From: Hyphococcus luteus
GTDB lineage: Bacteria; Pseudomonadota; Alphaproteobacteria; Caulobacterales; Parvularculaceae
Length of the DNA: 64,000 bases
NCBI RefSeq assembly: GCF_002943565.1
Contig: NZ_PJCH01000003.1
Span: forward strand, 413,925 to 477,924
Reading direction: 5' to 3'
Shown here: positions 45,210-53,851 of the stretch, in pieces
Layout of the letters: every line of letters starts with the position of its first letter
Numbering within the stretch: position 1 is the first letter of the stretch
The notes under the pieces: model-generated
Seen by the model: the letters and a program-made list of their open reading frames with translations, nothing else
Database searches by the model: none
Told to the model about the DNA's origin: nothing
Position numbers and translations under genes: made by a program

Positions 45210-45743
45210 CTACTCGCTGAAGCGGGACTTACGCCGTTTCGTCCATATGGGCGTCGCAACACCGATAATAATTTCGCGCTTCATCGCCCCGAAATACCGT
45301 CCGTCGAGGGAGCGTTCGTGATCGTTCAAGAGAAAGATTTCGCCGGCGCCGAGCGTGATGCAGCCGCTCCATTGCGGCAACGGGCGGCCATCTGAGTCGC
45401 TCTTGCGCGCCCGCGCGACAATAACGCCGTTGAGGACAAGGCGCGCGCCATCCCGGCAGATCCGGTCGCCGCCAAGGCCCGCCACGCGCTTTAAAAGCGG
45501 CGTTCCCGGCGGCAGATAACCGCGCTCCTCAATAAGCGTTTCAAGCGCCGGCGGCGGCGCGGCGAGCACGAAATCGCCCTTGCCGGGCAGTCTTTTGCTA
45601 ATCGAATAAAGACCCGTCGGCGCGCTTCGCGAAGCGTTCCAGACGATGCGCGGGGCTGTTTTGCTGAGCGCGCCAAAGGCCATCGCCGCAATGGCCGCGG
45701 CGCCGACAATGAGGATCTCGGCGCGGGTCGGCTTCTTTCTCAC
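45210..45743 (-). CDS. traF: TraF-type S26 signal peptidase
   Basis: 177 residues. One N-terminal membrane helix (about 9-27), then the S26 box SAPTGLYSISK with the catalytic Ser, and LLKRVAGLGGD with the catalytic Lys, then FLLNDHERSLDGRYFG. TraF of RP4 cleaves and cyclises TrbC pilin in the periplasm. It lies between the HTH gene (ATGA overlap) and the relaxase on the same strand. Confidence 0.92.
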   Translation of the reverse strand: MRKKPTRAEILIVGAAAIAAMAFGALSKTAPRIVWNASRSAPTGLYSISKRLPGKGDFVLAAPPPALETLIEERGYLPPGTPLLKRVAGLGGDRICRDGARLVLNGVIVARARKSDSDGRPLPQWSGCITLGAGEIFLLNDHERSLDGRYFGAMKREIIIGVATPIWTKRRKSRFSE

Positions 45744-46015
45744 GCCGTCGCCTCCCCGTTCTTGTTGAACACGGCGCCGCTATGAGCATAGCGCAATCGC
45801 GCCGACCACTCGTCGAGATCGTCCTTGTGATAAACGACCCTGCCGCCATGTTTGCGATAGATGGGCCCGCCCCCCGACTGCCGGAAATTCTCAAGCGCCC
45901 GCGTTGTCAGCCGCAGATAGGCCGCGGTTTCGTCCACGGTCAGAAACGGGCTTTCGATTTCAGGCGCGACAACGCGAAACGCCACCACAATGCGGTCACC
46001 CCCGCTTGGCCGCAT
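45740..46015 (-). CDS. Helix-turn-helix DNA-binding protein
   Basis: 91 residues from the ATG at 46015; the longer open frame to 46111 has no support. SPFLTVDETAAYLRLTTRALENF then GGGPIYRKHGGRVVYHKDDLDEW is the HTH_17/excisionase winged helix. Overlaps traF as ATGA and so heads the HTH-traF-relaxase operon, which it may regulate. A 20-bp palindrome 135 bp upstream is a candidate binding site. Confidence 0.82.
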   Translation of the reverse strand: MRPSGGDRIVVAFRVVAPEIESPFLTVDETAAYLRLTTRALENFRQSGGGPIYRKHGGRVVYHKDDLDEWSARLRYAHSGAVFNKNGEATA

Positions 46016-46149
46016 CTGGCGCCCGCCGCCATCATGCCCACGGGCCCCCACAGCCGTCCTTACCAACACAATCGGCAAAATCCAACAATTATGCCAATAC
46101 AGACAGGTCAAATGATATTTTTCCCCATGTCAATGGATATATTATCGCG

Positions 46150-46169
46150 AATCTATATTAATATAGATT
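46150..46169. promoter_or_regulatory. Perfect 20-bp AT-rich palindrome, likely operator
   Basis: AATCTATATT followed directly by AATATAGATT is a perfect palindrome without a spacer, in an AT-rich pocket of otherwise GC-rich DNA. It lies between the DUF736 terminator and the HTH-traF-relaxase operon, so it is well placed as an operator for that promoter. Confidence 0.6.
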
Positions 46170-46190
46170 GCGTAAACAGGCGAAGAACCT

Positions 46191-46227
46191 AAGAAAAGGA
46201 ACAGCCGCCCGTCAGGGCGGCTGTTCC
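46191..46227 (-). terminator. Intrinsic terminator of the DUF736 operon
   Basis: On the minus strand a perfect 13-bp stem (GGAACAGCCGCCC pairs with GGGCGGCTGTTCC) with a 4-nt loop is followed by TTTTCTT. It lies 63 bp after the DUF736 stop and ends transcripts coming from the ParB-ArdC-Toprim side. Confidence 0.85.
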
Positions 46228-46290
46228 CGGATTTCTCCCGCGCAGGACGGATTTAAGGCGTCCCGCGCAGAAGCATCGCCTCATGCGCGA

Positions 46291-46620
46291 TCAATTGGCG
46301 ATCACGGCATAAGCGTCCGGATCGGCCTGATCGTTCGCCGGGCCGAGATTGGCGAAGATCGGGCGCGCGCCGGAGCCGATGATTTGCGGATGCTTGATGG
46401 CGATATTGACATAGCGCTCGCCGCTCTTGGAGCTGGTGCGGTAGCGGGCCGTGCCGATCCGCGCGCCGTTTTCCGCAACGACTTCCATTTCCGGAGCGTT
46501 TTCGGAGACAGCGTCCGAAAGCGGCTGCAGGCTGATTTTGCCCCGCCAGGTCAGAAGACCGTTGATGACGCCTTCAAAGCGATTGTCGCCGGTCTGTTTC
46601 ACATAGCCGATCGTGGACAT
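46291..46620 (-). CDS. DUF736 protein (second copy)
   Basis: 109 residues. MSTIGYVKQTGDNRFEGVIN, then WRGKISLQPLSD and YVNIAIKHPQI fit the DUF736 family, but sequence identity to the copy at 27127-27435 looks low, so the two are old paralogues rather than a recent duplication. AAGGAA lies about 9 nt before the ATG. Last gene of its operon, followed by a strong terminator. Function unknown. Confidence 0.85.
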   Translation of the reverse strand: MSTIGYVKQTGDNRFEGVINGLLTWRGKISLQPLSDAVSENAPEMEVVAENGARIGTARYRTSSKSGERYVNIAIKHPQIIGSGARPIFANLGPANDQADPDAYAVIAN

Positions 46621-47127
46621 AGGTAAGGTTCCTTCTCATTGATCATCGCCGAAGGGCCAGTCCCCTCGACGGGTCGCGAAAAAAGGGGCCGGGCCTCGCC
46701 GCAATTCATCCCGCGCGAAAACAAAGCGCCCGGCCTTCCGGGCCGGGCTTCGCTCCCGTGCGCGGGACCGCAGCGCGAGCGAAGGACGCAAGGCCGGGCC
46801 GCCCTGGCGCGGGCCGTGAGCCGCTTTTCACCGCGCGCTCGCCGCGCGGGCGGCGAACAACACGGGTGGCGGACCGGCATGCGTTGAATTGACGGCGCCC
46901 CCGCGCCCCTTACGACCCGGCAGTCGAAGGGGCTCAGCCATTCGGCGTCATCGATGAAGGAAGTTTGGCGGCGAACGCGCCACGTGCGTGAATACCGGCG
47001 CGGAATTGAACGCCGTGACGGCGTCCGGCAGTCGTGGCCCAGAATGCAGCGCGGCAGAGCGAAGGAGCCCGGCGGAAAGGACGCTTCCGGCAGAATCGTT
47101 TTCAAGAAATCGGCGCCGGGACCGGCT
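46621..47127. other. GC-rich gene-less stretch
   Basis: 507 bp of very GC-rich DNA with nested short palindromes (for example GCCCGG and CCGGGC around 46731-46745). All six frames are open for long distances because of base composition, but none shows a family pattern or RBS. Similar GC-rich spacers recur at 48022-48336 and 62182-62460. Confidence 0.45.
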
Positions 47128-48021
47128 TCAGGCGCGCCGGTCAAAGCCGCAGCGCAGGACGAAAACGCCCGCTTTCTCGGCTTTCTGGCCCAGATTGAGC
47201 GTAACGCCATTGCCCGGAAAGATCACGCATCCGGCGAGGCCGGCGGCGATCATCTCGTCATTGCGCCGGAAAGGCGCGGCCCTCCCATGCCGCTCGAAAT
47301 GCGGGCGGAAGGCGACCTGATCGACCTTGCGGGCATCGGCCCACCGCGCGGCGACGAGATCGGCGCCGCGAGCCTGAGCCGTATGGGCGAGCACCATGTC
47401 GGGATGGCGCGCGCGCACTTTGTCGAGCACCCGGAATATTGCATCCGCATCGGTCCAGTCCGCGCCGCCGGAAAAGGCGATAAGCGGGCCTTTGGGCGCG
47501 CGCGCTTCGCACTCGCGCGCGCGGCGCGCATCGATGAAATCGCGCGCCTCGATTATCGCCGCGGTCACGCCGGGCCGGCCCTTTTTCACGCCCGACCGGG
47601 GCCGCCAGGAAGACCCGGTCAGCGCGGCGAATTCATCGGCGAGCCGGTCGCGCATATTCTCGAATTCGCCGATATGGGCGGCAAGGGCGCGGGCCTTTTG
47701 GGTGGCGCGCTCAAGCTCGACCGATCTGGCTTCCGAACCGTCCTGGCTGCGGATAAGCGACTGGCAGAGACTTTCCGCCTCGCGCAGATCGCGTTCGAGC
47801 CAATCGGCCTTGCGGTGGAAAAGATTGACGAGACCCCAGGCGATATCGTCCGCATAGGCCTCGAGCGGCGTGCCTTGGAGCGCGTCGCCGGCATGGGTTA
47901 CGAGACCTTCGATCGCGCCGGCGACGTCGCTGTTATCGTCGAGAGGATCGTCTTCGGGCGCAATTGCGCCGGGCCCGAAAAGGGCGAGATTTTCCAGAAT
48001 GCGGGCGGTTGGCGATTGCAT
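47128..48021 (-). CDS. DUF2493 (SLOG-like) protein
   Basis: 297 residues; AAGGAG lies about 8 nt before the ATG. The C-terminal 120 residues carry the DUF2493 pattern: PLIAFSGGADWTDADAIFRV, VLAHTAQARGADLVAARWA and FRPHFERHGRAAPFRRNDEM, a Rossmann-like SLOG fold thought to bind nucleotides or nucleotide-derived ligands. The N-terminal half is helical with coiled-coil character. Standard accessory gene of alphaproteobacterial conjugative elements; function unknown. Confidence 0.85.
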   Translation of the reverse strand: MQSPTARILENLALFGPGAIAPEDDPLDDNSDVAGAIEGLVTHAGDALQGTPLEAYADDIAWGLVNLFHRKADWLERDLREAESLCQSLIRSQDGSEARSVELERATQKARALAAHIGEFENMRDRLADEFAALTGSSWRPRSGVKKGRPGVTAAIIEARDFIDARRARECEARAPKGPLIAFSGGADWTDADAIFRVLDKVRARHPDMVLAHTAQARGADLVAARWADARKVDQVAFRPHFERHGRAAPFRRNDEMIAAGLAGCVIFPGNGVTLNLGQKAEKAGVFVLRCGFDRRA

Positions 48022-48336
48022 GGCTTTCTCCTTGTTGCCGGCCGCGCGGGGCCGTTCCCCGGGCGGCGGGGACCTCTAGCGGCCGGGCCTTCAAGGCGCG
48101 CAGTCACCCGCAAGGGCGGCCCGCACCCTTGCGGGCCGAGCGCCCCGCCGGGGCGCTTGACCGGCGCGCCGCCCGGACGCGACGCTCCCCGCTTTTCGCC
48201 CGGGGAACGCCGCGCCGGCGACGCAAGGACGGAGCCATGCAAAAACGATCGCCATGTGCATGCTGAACGAGAAAACGGCCGATAACCGGCTGAATAGAAG
48301 TCCGTGAGGAGATTTCTTCGCCCGGCGAAGCGGCGG
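48022..48336. other. GC-rich intergenic stretch
   Basis: 315 bp, no gene. It contains short GC hairpins (for example CGCAAGGGCGG / CCCTTGCG around 48110-48136) and no promoter or T-run that I can identify. Confidence 0.4.
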
Positions 48337-49320
48337 TCAGCGCATCGATTTTGCGAGCGCGCTTGCAAGCGCTGCGGCGCCAACAATGCGCAAATCGTCA
48401 TTGAAATCCCCGAGCCGGGGAAAGAGAAGGCGCGCGGCGGTCCCGTGAGCATGGGCCCGCGCGGCGAGACGGCGTGCAGCCTGCTCGCCCGCGCCGTGGC
48501 GGTCCCGGTCGACAGCGATGAAAATCCCGGACGCGTCCGCCGGCCAGGTCCATGAGGCGAGCTTGACTGCCGACAGCGCGGCATAACATCGGACGCCTTC
48601 GATCATCCCGCAGATCGAGAGAACCGTTTCAAGGCCTTCGCCTGCGAGCGCATTGCGGCCGCGCCCGCCCAGAAACACGCCATGACCGCGGGCTTTGCCG
48701 AGGATCCGGCGGCGCAGGACGATCGGTTCGCGCCCGCGCATGTCGATCCAGCTTCGGTGAACGCCCTGAAGGGCGCCGGCGTGATCGGTGATTGCGGCGA
48801 TGAGGGCCGGACCCGAATGCCGGGCGCCATGCTCGTCGCGATACATTGCGTTGGGATGAAAGCGGATCGCATCTGGAACCGGCGACGCTAGCCCACGGGC
48901 TTTCAGATAAGCCTCGCCGGGCGTGCCCGTAACGGGATGCGAGCATTCATAAAGACGCCTTGCGGCTGCGATCCGATCGCCTTGCAAGGCCGCGCCGGCG
49001 TCATCGCCGCTCGTCAATCGCGCCGGCATTCCGAGGAAACGCTCCGCTTCGATCATGGCTTCTGCGATCGTATCGAAGCCGCGCGCCATACGGATAAGAT
49101 CGAGAAGATCGCCATGAGCGCCCGCCTCGGCCTCATCGCGCCAGCGCCCGACGGCGCCCGGCGGTCCCGAAAGACATACCCAGAGGCTTTTTCCCCGGGC
49201 GTTTCGCACATCGCCCGCGATCCAGTAGGCGCCGCAACGCCGGCCATTGGAGAGATAGGCGCGCGCCGTTTCCTCGGCCCGCCCGGCAAGGCGCGCGGCG
49301 ATCTCTTTCGCCCGGCTCAT
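48337..49320 (-). CDS. Toprim-domain, primase-like protein
   Basis: 327 residues. The N-terminal part has YLSNGRRCGAYWIAGDVRN, the DUF7146-like zinc-free CHC2 replacement seen in plasmid primases. The middle has GEAYLKARGL and AIRFHPNAMY. The C-terminal Toprim domain shows LAGEGLETVLSI (Glu) and GIFIAVDRDRHGAGEQAA (DxD). Such proteins are thought to prime the transferred strand in the recipient. It overlaps the DUF6927 gene upstream by 4 bp. Confidence 0.87.
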   Translation of the reverse strand: MSRAKEIAARLAGRAEETARAYLSNGRRCGAYWIAGDVRNARGKSLWVCLSGPPGAVGRWRDEAEAGAHGDLLDLIRMARGFDTIAEAMIEAERFLGMPARLTSGDDAGAALQGDRIAAARRLYECSHPVTGTPGEAYLKARGLASPVPDAIRFHPNAMYRDEHGARHSGPALIAAITDHAGALQGVHRSWIDMRGREPIVLRRRILGKARGHGVFLGGRGRNALAGEGLETVLSICGMIEGVRCYAALSAVKLASWTWPADASGIFIAVDRDRHGAGEQAARRLAARAHAHGTAARLLFPRLGDFNDDLRIVGAAALASALAKSMR

Positions 49321-49898
49321 GGCGAAATCTCCTTTCTCTCAATGACAAAATCGCGCCGGGCGATATTGGAAATCCGGTAAAGGCCGCCATTGTCGAGATT
49401 GCGCCAGGCGCGCCCGCGCCTGCCGAAACGCTCGCAGCGGAAACGCCGTCCCGAGGAGCCGTCGGTGAAGGAAAGCGCTTCGTCAAAGACGACGATATCG
49501 CCGGGCTCGGGCGCCGCCTTTCGCCTTGCGTGCCAGGCTCTCACGCGCTCGCGCCATTCGCTCGCATCGCTGCCGGTGGCGACGGAATCGAGAAGATCGC
49601 GGATCGACAGCGGGCATTCATCGGCGAAAGGGCCCATGTCCTCGGTCATTTCCTTCCAGCCGAGACACAGGCCTTCCGCATCCTTCGGATTGTATTTAAC
49701 GAGCGCTACGACGGCGAAAATCCGCACGCGCCCTGTTTTCTTGTCGGTCCAGCGGCAGGCTGCGTAATAGGTCTTCAGGCGCACAAGGGCGCTTTTCAGG
49801 ATCTCCCATTTGCCGTCTTCGTTGTCGCATTCGAACTGGCGGTCGAGAAAGGCGCGAACGCCCGAGCCGTCATAGGCCGATGTGAATGTCCATCCCAT
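49317..49898 (-). CDS. DUF6927 protein
   Basis: 193 residues from the ATG at 49898, which has GGAGG 6-8 nt upstream; the 14 extra codons of the longer frame are only Arg-rich. MGWTFTSAYDGSG, then LKTYYAACRWTDKKTGRVRI and NPKDAEGLCLGWKEMTEDMG are typical of the DUF6927 family found beside ArdC in conjugative elements. Function unknown; no membrane segment. Confidence 0.8.
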   Translation of the reverse strand: MGWTFTSAYDGSGVRAFLDRQFECDNEDGKWEILKSALVRLKTYYAACRWTDKKTGRVRIFAVVALVKYNPKDAEGLCLGWKEMTEDMGPFADECPLSIRDLLDSVATGSDASEWRERVRAWHARRKAAPEPGDIVVFDEALSFTDGSSGRRFRCERFGRRGRAWRNLDNGGLYRISNIARRDFVIERKEISP

Positions 49899-49908
49899 GA
49901 CCGCCTCC

Positions 49909-50832
49909 TCACGCCGCCGCCGGCGCGGCGCCGGCCGCATCCAGGGAGAGATCAGGACCGGCGCGTTCGAGCAGATAATCGCAGGCCTGCTGCGCGGCCG
50001 CCGCGGCCTTTAAAATGAAACGCTTGTCGCCGCGCAGCGCTTTCAGCCAGGACGCGACATAGGCGGCGTGATCGTCCACATGGCCGGGCGGCAGGCGAAG
50101 ATGCGCGCCGAGCATGGCGGCGCCGATTTCCGCGATAAGTTCCTCAAAAGCGCGTTCGGCCTCGCTCATGGGAAATTTAAGCCGGTCGAGACGGGTCCTT
50201 GCCCCTGTCCAGTGAATTGCTTCATGGGCGAGCGTTGCGAAATAGCGCTCGGGTTCGTCAAACGAACCGAAGGGCGGCATCCGAATGACGTCGGCGCCCG
50301 GGCTGAAAAAAGCCTCGCCGCCGCCATGGCGGATTTTGGCGCCGATCGCGTCGAAGAAAGTTCTTCTTTCCGAAACGGGCGGCGTGCGGACGATATCCGA
50401 TCCCTTATAGTCGTAAAAATGCGCCGGAAGCCCGACGATCTGTTCGACGTTGAAGACGGGATAGGATTTCAGGAATCGGAAGCTTCGCTCCGCCGCTTCG
50501 CCGCCTTCATCCTCCTCCGTTTTGACGGTCGATCCGTAATAGACAACGAGAACGGAGCGTTCGCCTTTTTTGACGCGCCCGCCAAGCGCGCGCGCCTGGC
50601 GGAACGTCATCCAGCGCGGATTTTCAAATCCCATCTCGCAGGCGCGGTCCCAGAGAATGAGGATATTGACGCCCGAATAGGGAGCGCCATTGCTGCGGAG
50701 CGGCCGCATTTGGGAAAAGGCGTTGGTCCATGGCTGTTTCCATGGCGGGGCGCCCTTTTCGATGGCGGCGATGATGCGGTTCGTGATTTCCTGCGCGGGA
50801 TCGCGCCGGGATTTTTTAGCGGGTATGTTCAT
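49909..50832 (-). CDS. ardC: ArdC-like antirestriction/metallopeptidase protein
   Basis: 307 residues from the ATG at 50832 (GGAG 8 nt upstream); a longer frame to 50982 lacks support. The N-terminal ssDNA-binding ArdC domain has QEITNRIIAAIEKGAPPWKQ and SGVNILILWDRA. The C-terminal zincin-like domain has LAHEAIHWTGA, an HExxH zinc site, with Glu further on in AFEELIAEIGAAML. ArdC coats incoming single-stranded DNA and protects it from restriction in the recipient. Confidence 0.9.
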   Translation of the reverse strand: MNIPAKKSRRDPAQEITNRIIAAIEKGAPPWKQPWTNAFSQMRPLRSNGAPYSGVNILILWDRACEMGFENPRWMTFRQARALGGRVKKGERSVLVVYYGSTVKTEEDEGGEAAERSFRFLKSYPVFNVEQIVGLPAHFYDYKGSDIVRTPPVSERRTFFDAIGAKIRHGGGEAFFSPGADVIRMPPFGSFDEPERYFATLAHEAIHWTGARTRLDRLKFPMSEAERAFEELIAEIGAAMLGAHLRLPPGHVDDHAAYVASWLKALRGDKRFILKAAAAAQQACDYLLERAGPDLSLDAAGAAPAAA

Positions 50833-50920
50833 CTTCAAATCTCCTTTGAAACGAAAAACGCCCGCGGCGGCGCGCGGGCGTTCAGGGTTGAATTCAGTTT
50901 TCGACTTTCGGGTTTGCCGA

Positions 50921-52897
50921 TCAGCCGGCTTGCGTCGCCGGACGTTCCTCTCCGCTCGCGATGTCTTCGCCCGGCGCGTCATTTTTCGCTGAAAGCCCTG
51001 CCGGAATGGCGAAGGCCATGCCGCGCGGCGCCCATGCGCCGACAGCGTCGCGTTCGGCGGATTTCAGCGGCGTCGTTCCGTCCGTCAGCCGCTCGCAGAC
51101 GGCTGCGATTTCACTTTTCTTCGCCTTGAATTCGCGCGTCAGGAAGGCGGCTCGCTCCTTGCCGACCGTCTGCGTCAGAAATTCGGCGAGATCGTCCTTC
51201 CTGATGCGTGAGAAGAAATTGTCGGCAGTCGGCGTCCAGTATTCGCGAATGGAAAGGCCGAGCTCGACCCCCAGCACAGACGCGAATCCCTCTTCGTCAT
51301 TAATTGGCTCAATCATGCGCGCGAGGGAGAACGCCGCGAGCGCGGCGCGTTCGTCACCGCGGAGCGCCTTGAACGCCTCCCAGGCGCCGCGCCAGGATCC
51401 GCTGGAGAAGATATCAAGGCGCAATTCTTTTTCGATCGCCAGAAGCCGCGCGGCGGCCGGCGTTTCGCCGAGTTCGCCCTTGGCGACGCGCAATTGCGCG
51501 GCGGGAGCGGAAAAGGTTAGTCCCTCCGGGCGGGCCGCCGCGCATGGCCCGAGCGCCTCGAAGACGATCGCAAATTGCAGGGCGGTCTGCGCCAGGCGGG
51601 GCGCGCCGGCGAGCCCCGCCCGAAGCGCCTGCGCCCTGAAACTGGCAAGATCAGCGCGAAGTGCCTTGCCGTAGCCTGCATTCGCCGGATCGGCTTTTCC
51701 ATCGCCCTCGCCTTCCGGTTCGTTAAGGCGCGCGGCCTTCTTGCGGTCCGCCTTGCGCACAAGCCCTTCATGAACGCCAAGCCCGTTGCGTTCGGGATAG
51801 ATGATACAGCCCGATACGGCTTTTTGTTCGGATGAAAACCGGCGCCGTCCCGATTGCAGTTTCGCAAGATTTTCTTCCAGCGCGTCGACGGCGTCCCAGT
51901 CTTCATCGGACATTTCATCTTCGGCACGCGCCTCATAGGCGGCGATGTCGGCGCTGATGCGCTCGATTTCATTCGCTTCTTCCTCAGAAGGCTCGACCGG
52001 CTCGCCGTAAATCCGGTCGAACGCAGCGAGCGCCTGCCAGCTGTGGCTTTCATGGGTCTCGACCCAGGACCAGCCCTCGCGCGCCAGGCGTTCCGCTCCC
52101 GCCGCGAGACGGTCATCGCGCAGGCGGTAGACGATTTCAGGGTCGATAAGTCGGTTCTCATTGCTGAAGAGATCCGTTTCGGTCCTGCCGCCCGCCTTCT
52201 CATAGGCTTCGACGCCGACGAAGCGCGCGAGATCGTCATCGGCGCTTATGGCGCCCTCATGCAGCATGCGCCTGACGGCGAATTCGGAAAAGCCGCCGCG
52301 CTCTTTCATCGCCTTGAAGACGCGCTCCTGGCGGGAGATGTCGGACGCGCCGGCGAAGGCCATTGCGATATCGAGCGCAATCTCGCCTGCGCGCAGCGCG
52401 TTGCGCACGCAGGGCGCCGCGCGCCCGAGCGCGAGGCGCTGGCGGACCTGGCGTTCGGTGATCGCGAAGCGTCCCGCAATGTCCGGAATTTCAAGGCCGC
52501 TTTCTTCCAAACGGGAAAACGCTTCGAACTCGTCGACCGGATTCATGCTTTGCCGGGCGACGTTTTCGGCGAGCGCTGCTTCCTGCGCTTGCTTTTCGTC
52601 GTCGCTAACGATCGTACAGGGAAACTGCGCGTCCTTACCGAAATAGCCTTGCTTTGAAAGCGCGCGAAGCGCTCTCAGACGCCGCCCGCCGAACCGGACC
52701 TCGAATTTCCCCGGATTTTCCGGCGCCGCGCGCACGCCGAGATTCTGCAGAAGGCCAACGGACCGGATCGACGCGATCAGCTCCGGATCGGCCTCCCGGC
52801 ACGCAGTTTTGCGCGGATTGTCCTTTGAAAGAATGAGTTTCGAGAGAGGAAGCTCGATCCGCTCCCCGGTTTTCAATGCGGCTTGGTGCTCGCTCAT
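50921..52897 (-). CDS. ParB/RepB/Spo0J-domain protein
   Basis: 658 residues from the ATG at 52897, chosen because GGAG lies 8 nt upstream; 105 further open codons upstream only overlap a pseudogene. The N-terminal ParB nuclease-like domain has LSKDNPRK and VRFGGRRLRALRAL and the conserved ENVARQSMNPVDE, then a helix-turn-helix (IAGRFAITERQVRQRLAL). The long C-terminal part (about 300-658) is helical and acidic and specific to ICE-type ParB proteins. No ParA is nearby. Possible roles are stability of the excised element or regulation. Confidence 0.88.
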   Translation of the reverse strand: MSEHQAALKTGERIELPLSKLILSKDNPRKTACREADPELIASIRSVGLLQNLGVRAAPENPGKFEVRFGGRRLRALRALSKQGYFGKDAQFPCTIVSDDEKQAQEAALAENVARQSMNPVDEFEAFSRLEESGLEIPDIAGRFAITERQVRQRLALGRAAPCVRNALRAGEIALDIAMAFAGASDISRQERVFKAMKERGGFSEFAVRRMLHEGAISADDDLARFVGVEAYEKAGGRTETDLFSNENRLIDPEIVYRLRDDRLAAGAERLAREGWSWVETHESHSWQALAAFDRIYGEPVEPSEEEANEIERISADIAAYEARAEDEMSDEDWDAVDALEENLAKLQSGRRRFSSEQKAVSGCIIYPERNGLGVHEGLVRKADRKKAARLNEPEGEGDGKADPANAGYGKALRADLASFRAQALRAGLAGAPRLAQTALQFAIVFEALGPCAAARPEGLTFSAPAAQLRVAKGELGETPAAARLLAIEKELRLDIFSSGSWRGAWEAFKALRGDERAALAAFSLARMIEPINDEEGFASVLGVELGLSIREYWTPTADNFFSRIRKDDLAEFLTQTVGKERAAFLTREFKAKKSEIAAVCERLTDGTTPLKSAERDAVGAWAPRGMAFAIPAGLSAKNDAPGEDIASGEERPATQAG

Positions 52898-53059
52898 AAG
52901 GCAGGTCTCCATGATTTGAATTTCAGGAATGAAGACCCGGACCCTTTCTTTCACCGGGCCGGGGCTTCGCCCGGCCAAAAACATCCTTTCACTTTGCGCC
53001 GCGCGAGCGGCGCAGCGTTCGCCTGACCTCTCCCGCGTGATGCGTGGAAGGAAATTGCA

Positions 53060-53193
53060 TCGCCACTCATGACAATGAGTTTGTGAGTGGCGACGCGTTC
53101 GGGCTGCGGGATTTGCACGAGGACGCCATCGCGATAAGGCGCCACGGCCGAAATGGGATCGCGGATCAGGAAAATCAGGAAGGTCAGCCCCGG
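53060..53193 (-). pseudogene. Fragment of a GSU2403-family nucleotidyltransferase
   Basis: One frame reads GLTFLIFLIRDPISAV, then GVLVQIPQPERVATHKLIVMS, which matches the segment PLRFLDFLLKETVQAAV / GVLVNIPTPERYAVHKLIV of the intact protein encoded at 12044-13081. Both ends are missing, including the nucleotidyltransferase centre, so it is a remnant about 45 residues long, just upstream of the ParB-like gene. Confidence 0.65.
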
Positions 53194-53239
53194 CGCCTGG
53201 ACCGGCGGACAAATCGGACCGGCGCCGGCAGCGATGGGG

Positions 53240-53262
53240 AAATAACTAGATAAGAGTTATTT
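53240..53262. promoter_or_regulatory. Inverted repeat in an AT-rich pocket, likely operator
   Basis: AAATAACT (53240-53247) and AGTTATTT (53255-53262) are perfect 8-bp arms around a 7-nt spacer. The AT-rich pocket (about 53240-53330) between the ParB-side genes (minus) and the small protein at 53541 (plus) is the likely divergent promoter region. Confidence 0.5.
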
Positions 53263-53540
53263 ACATTATAAGCGATTTTTGCTGTTTTTTCTTGATTACT
53301 ACTATAAAATACATTCATAAACGAAAACACTACTCGCCTGAGCGCCCTGGACCGGCGGCGCGCACCCCTCCCTTGCCCCCGCGCCGCCGGTCCGCCCTGC
53401 TTGTAAACAAAAGCCGGGAGAATCCGATGTCCCCGGCAATCGGCGCGGCGCGAGTAACCGTCAGCGCCTCCGGACCGAAGCCGGTTCGCAGTTGAAGCCG
53501 CGGCGCGCTGAGCCGACTTTCCGTAAACAGGGAGACTCTT
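53263..53540. other. Promoter-side intergenic region
   Basis: 278 bp, AT-rich on the left and GC-rich on the right. No gene; GGGAG lies about 7 nt before the start at 53541. Confidence 0.4.
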
Positions 53541-53747
53541 ATGGCCCGGTATTATGTGAACGAAAACGCCCAGCGCAATGGCGACCATGAGGTCCACAAA
53601 GACGGCTGTTCGCATATGCCGGCCGTCCAAAACCGGATTTATCTCGGCGACTTCAACAGCTGCGAACCCGCTGTCGCCGAAGCGCGGAAGACATTCCCCC
53701 GGTCGAATGGCTGCTATTATTGCTGTAATGCCTGCCACACAAGCTGA
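53541..53747 (+). CDS. Small Cys-rich conserved protein
   Basis: 68 residues. MARYYVNENAQRNGDHEVHK, then GCSHMP, YLGDFNSCEPAV and the Cys-rich end GCYYCCNACHTS match a small family that is widespread in proteobacteria and has no known function. The Cys/His arrangement suggests a zinc site. GGGAG lies upstream. It probably is a separate transcription unit; the patatin gene starts 104 bp downstream. Confidence 0.8.
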   Translation: MARYYVNENAQRNGDHEVHKDGCSHMPAVQNRIYLGDFNSCEPAVAEARKTFPRSNGCYYCCNACHTS

Positions 53748-53851
53748 CTGCATTCGCCGAAGGTTTTGCCCGCCCGCTTCAGGCGGCGCTGCAAAGGACA
53801 GATCCCGACCTGGCGCGAACTTACAGGCTCGCTGAAACAAACAGGTGAAAC

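Larger units (their letters stand above)
26754..53262. mobile_element. Integrative and conjugative element backbone (ends undefined)
   Basis: A continuous set of conjugation genes: full mating-pore set trbB-C-D-E-J-L-F-G-I, coupling protein TraG, DUF3363 relaxase, TraF peptidase, DUF736 twice, DUF2274, DUF2493, Toprim, DUF6927, ArdC and a ParB-like protein. Cargo (AbiE and a HEPN-like protein) sits between traG and the relaxase. No intact integrase and no attachment sites were found, so the true ends may lie elsewhere; the limits given are those of the recognisable genes. Confidence 0.7.

Noticed and set aside
46954..48285. 443-codon plus-strand frame
   Set aside because: Antisense to the DUF2493 gene and GC-rich spacer; no RBS, no known domain.
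52898..53212. 105-codon N-terminal extension of the ParB-like protein
   Set aside because: The start at 52897 has an RBS and a standard ParB N-terminus; the extension covers a nucleotidyltransferase remnant in another frame.
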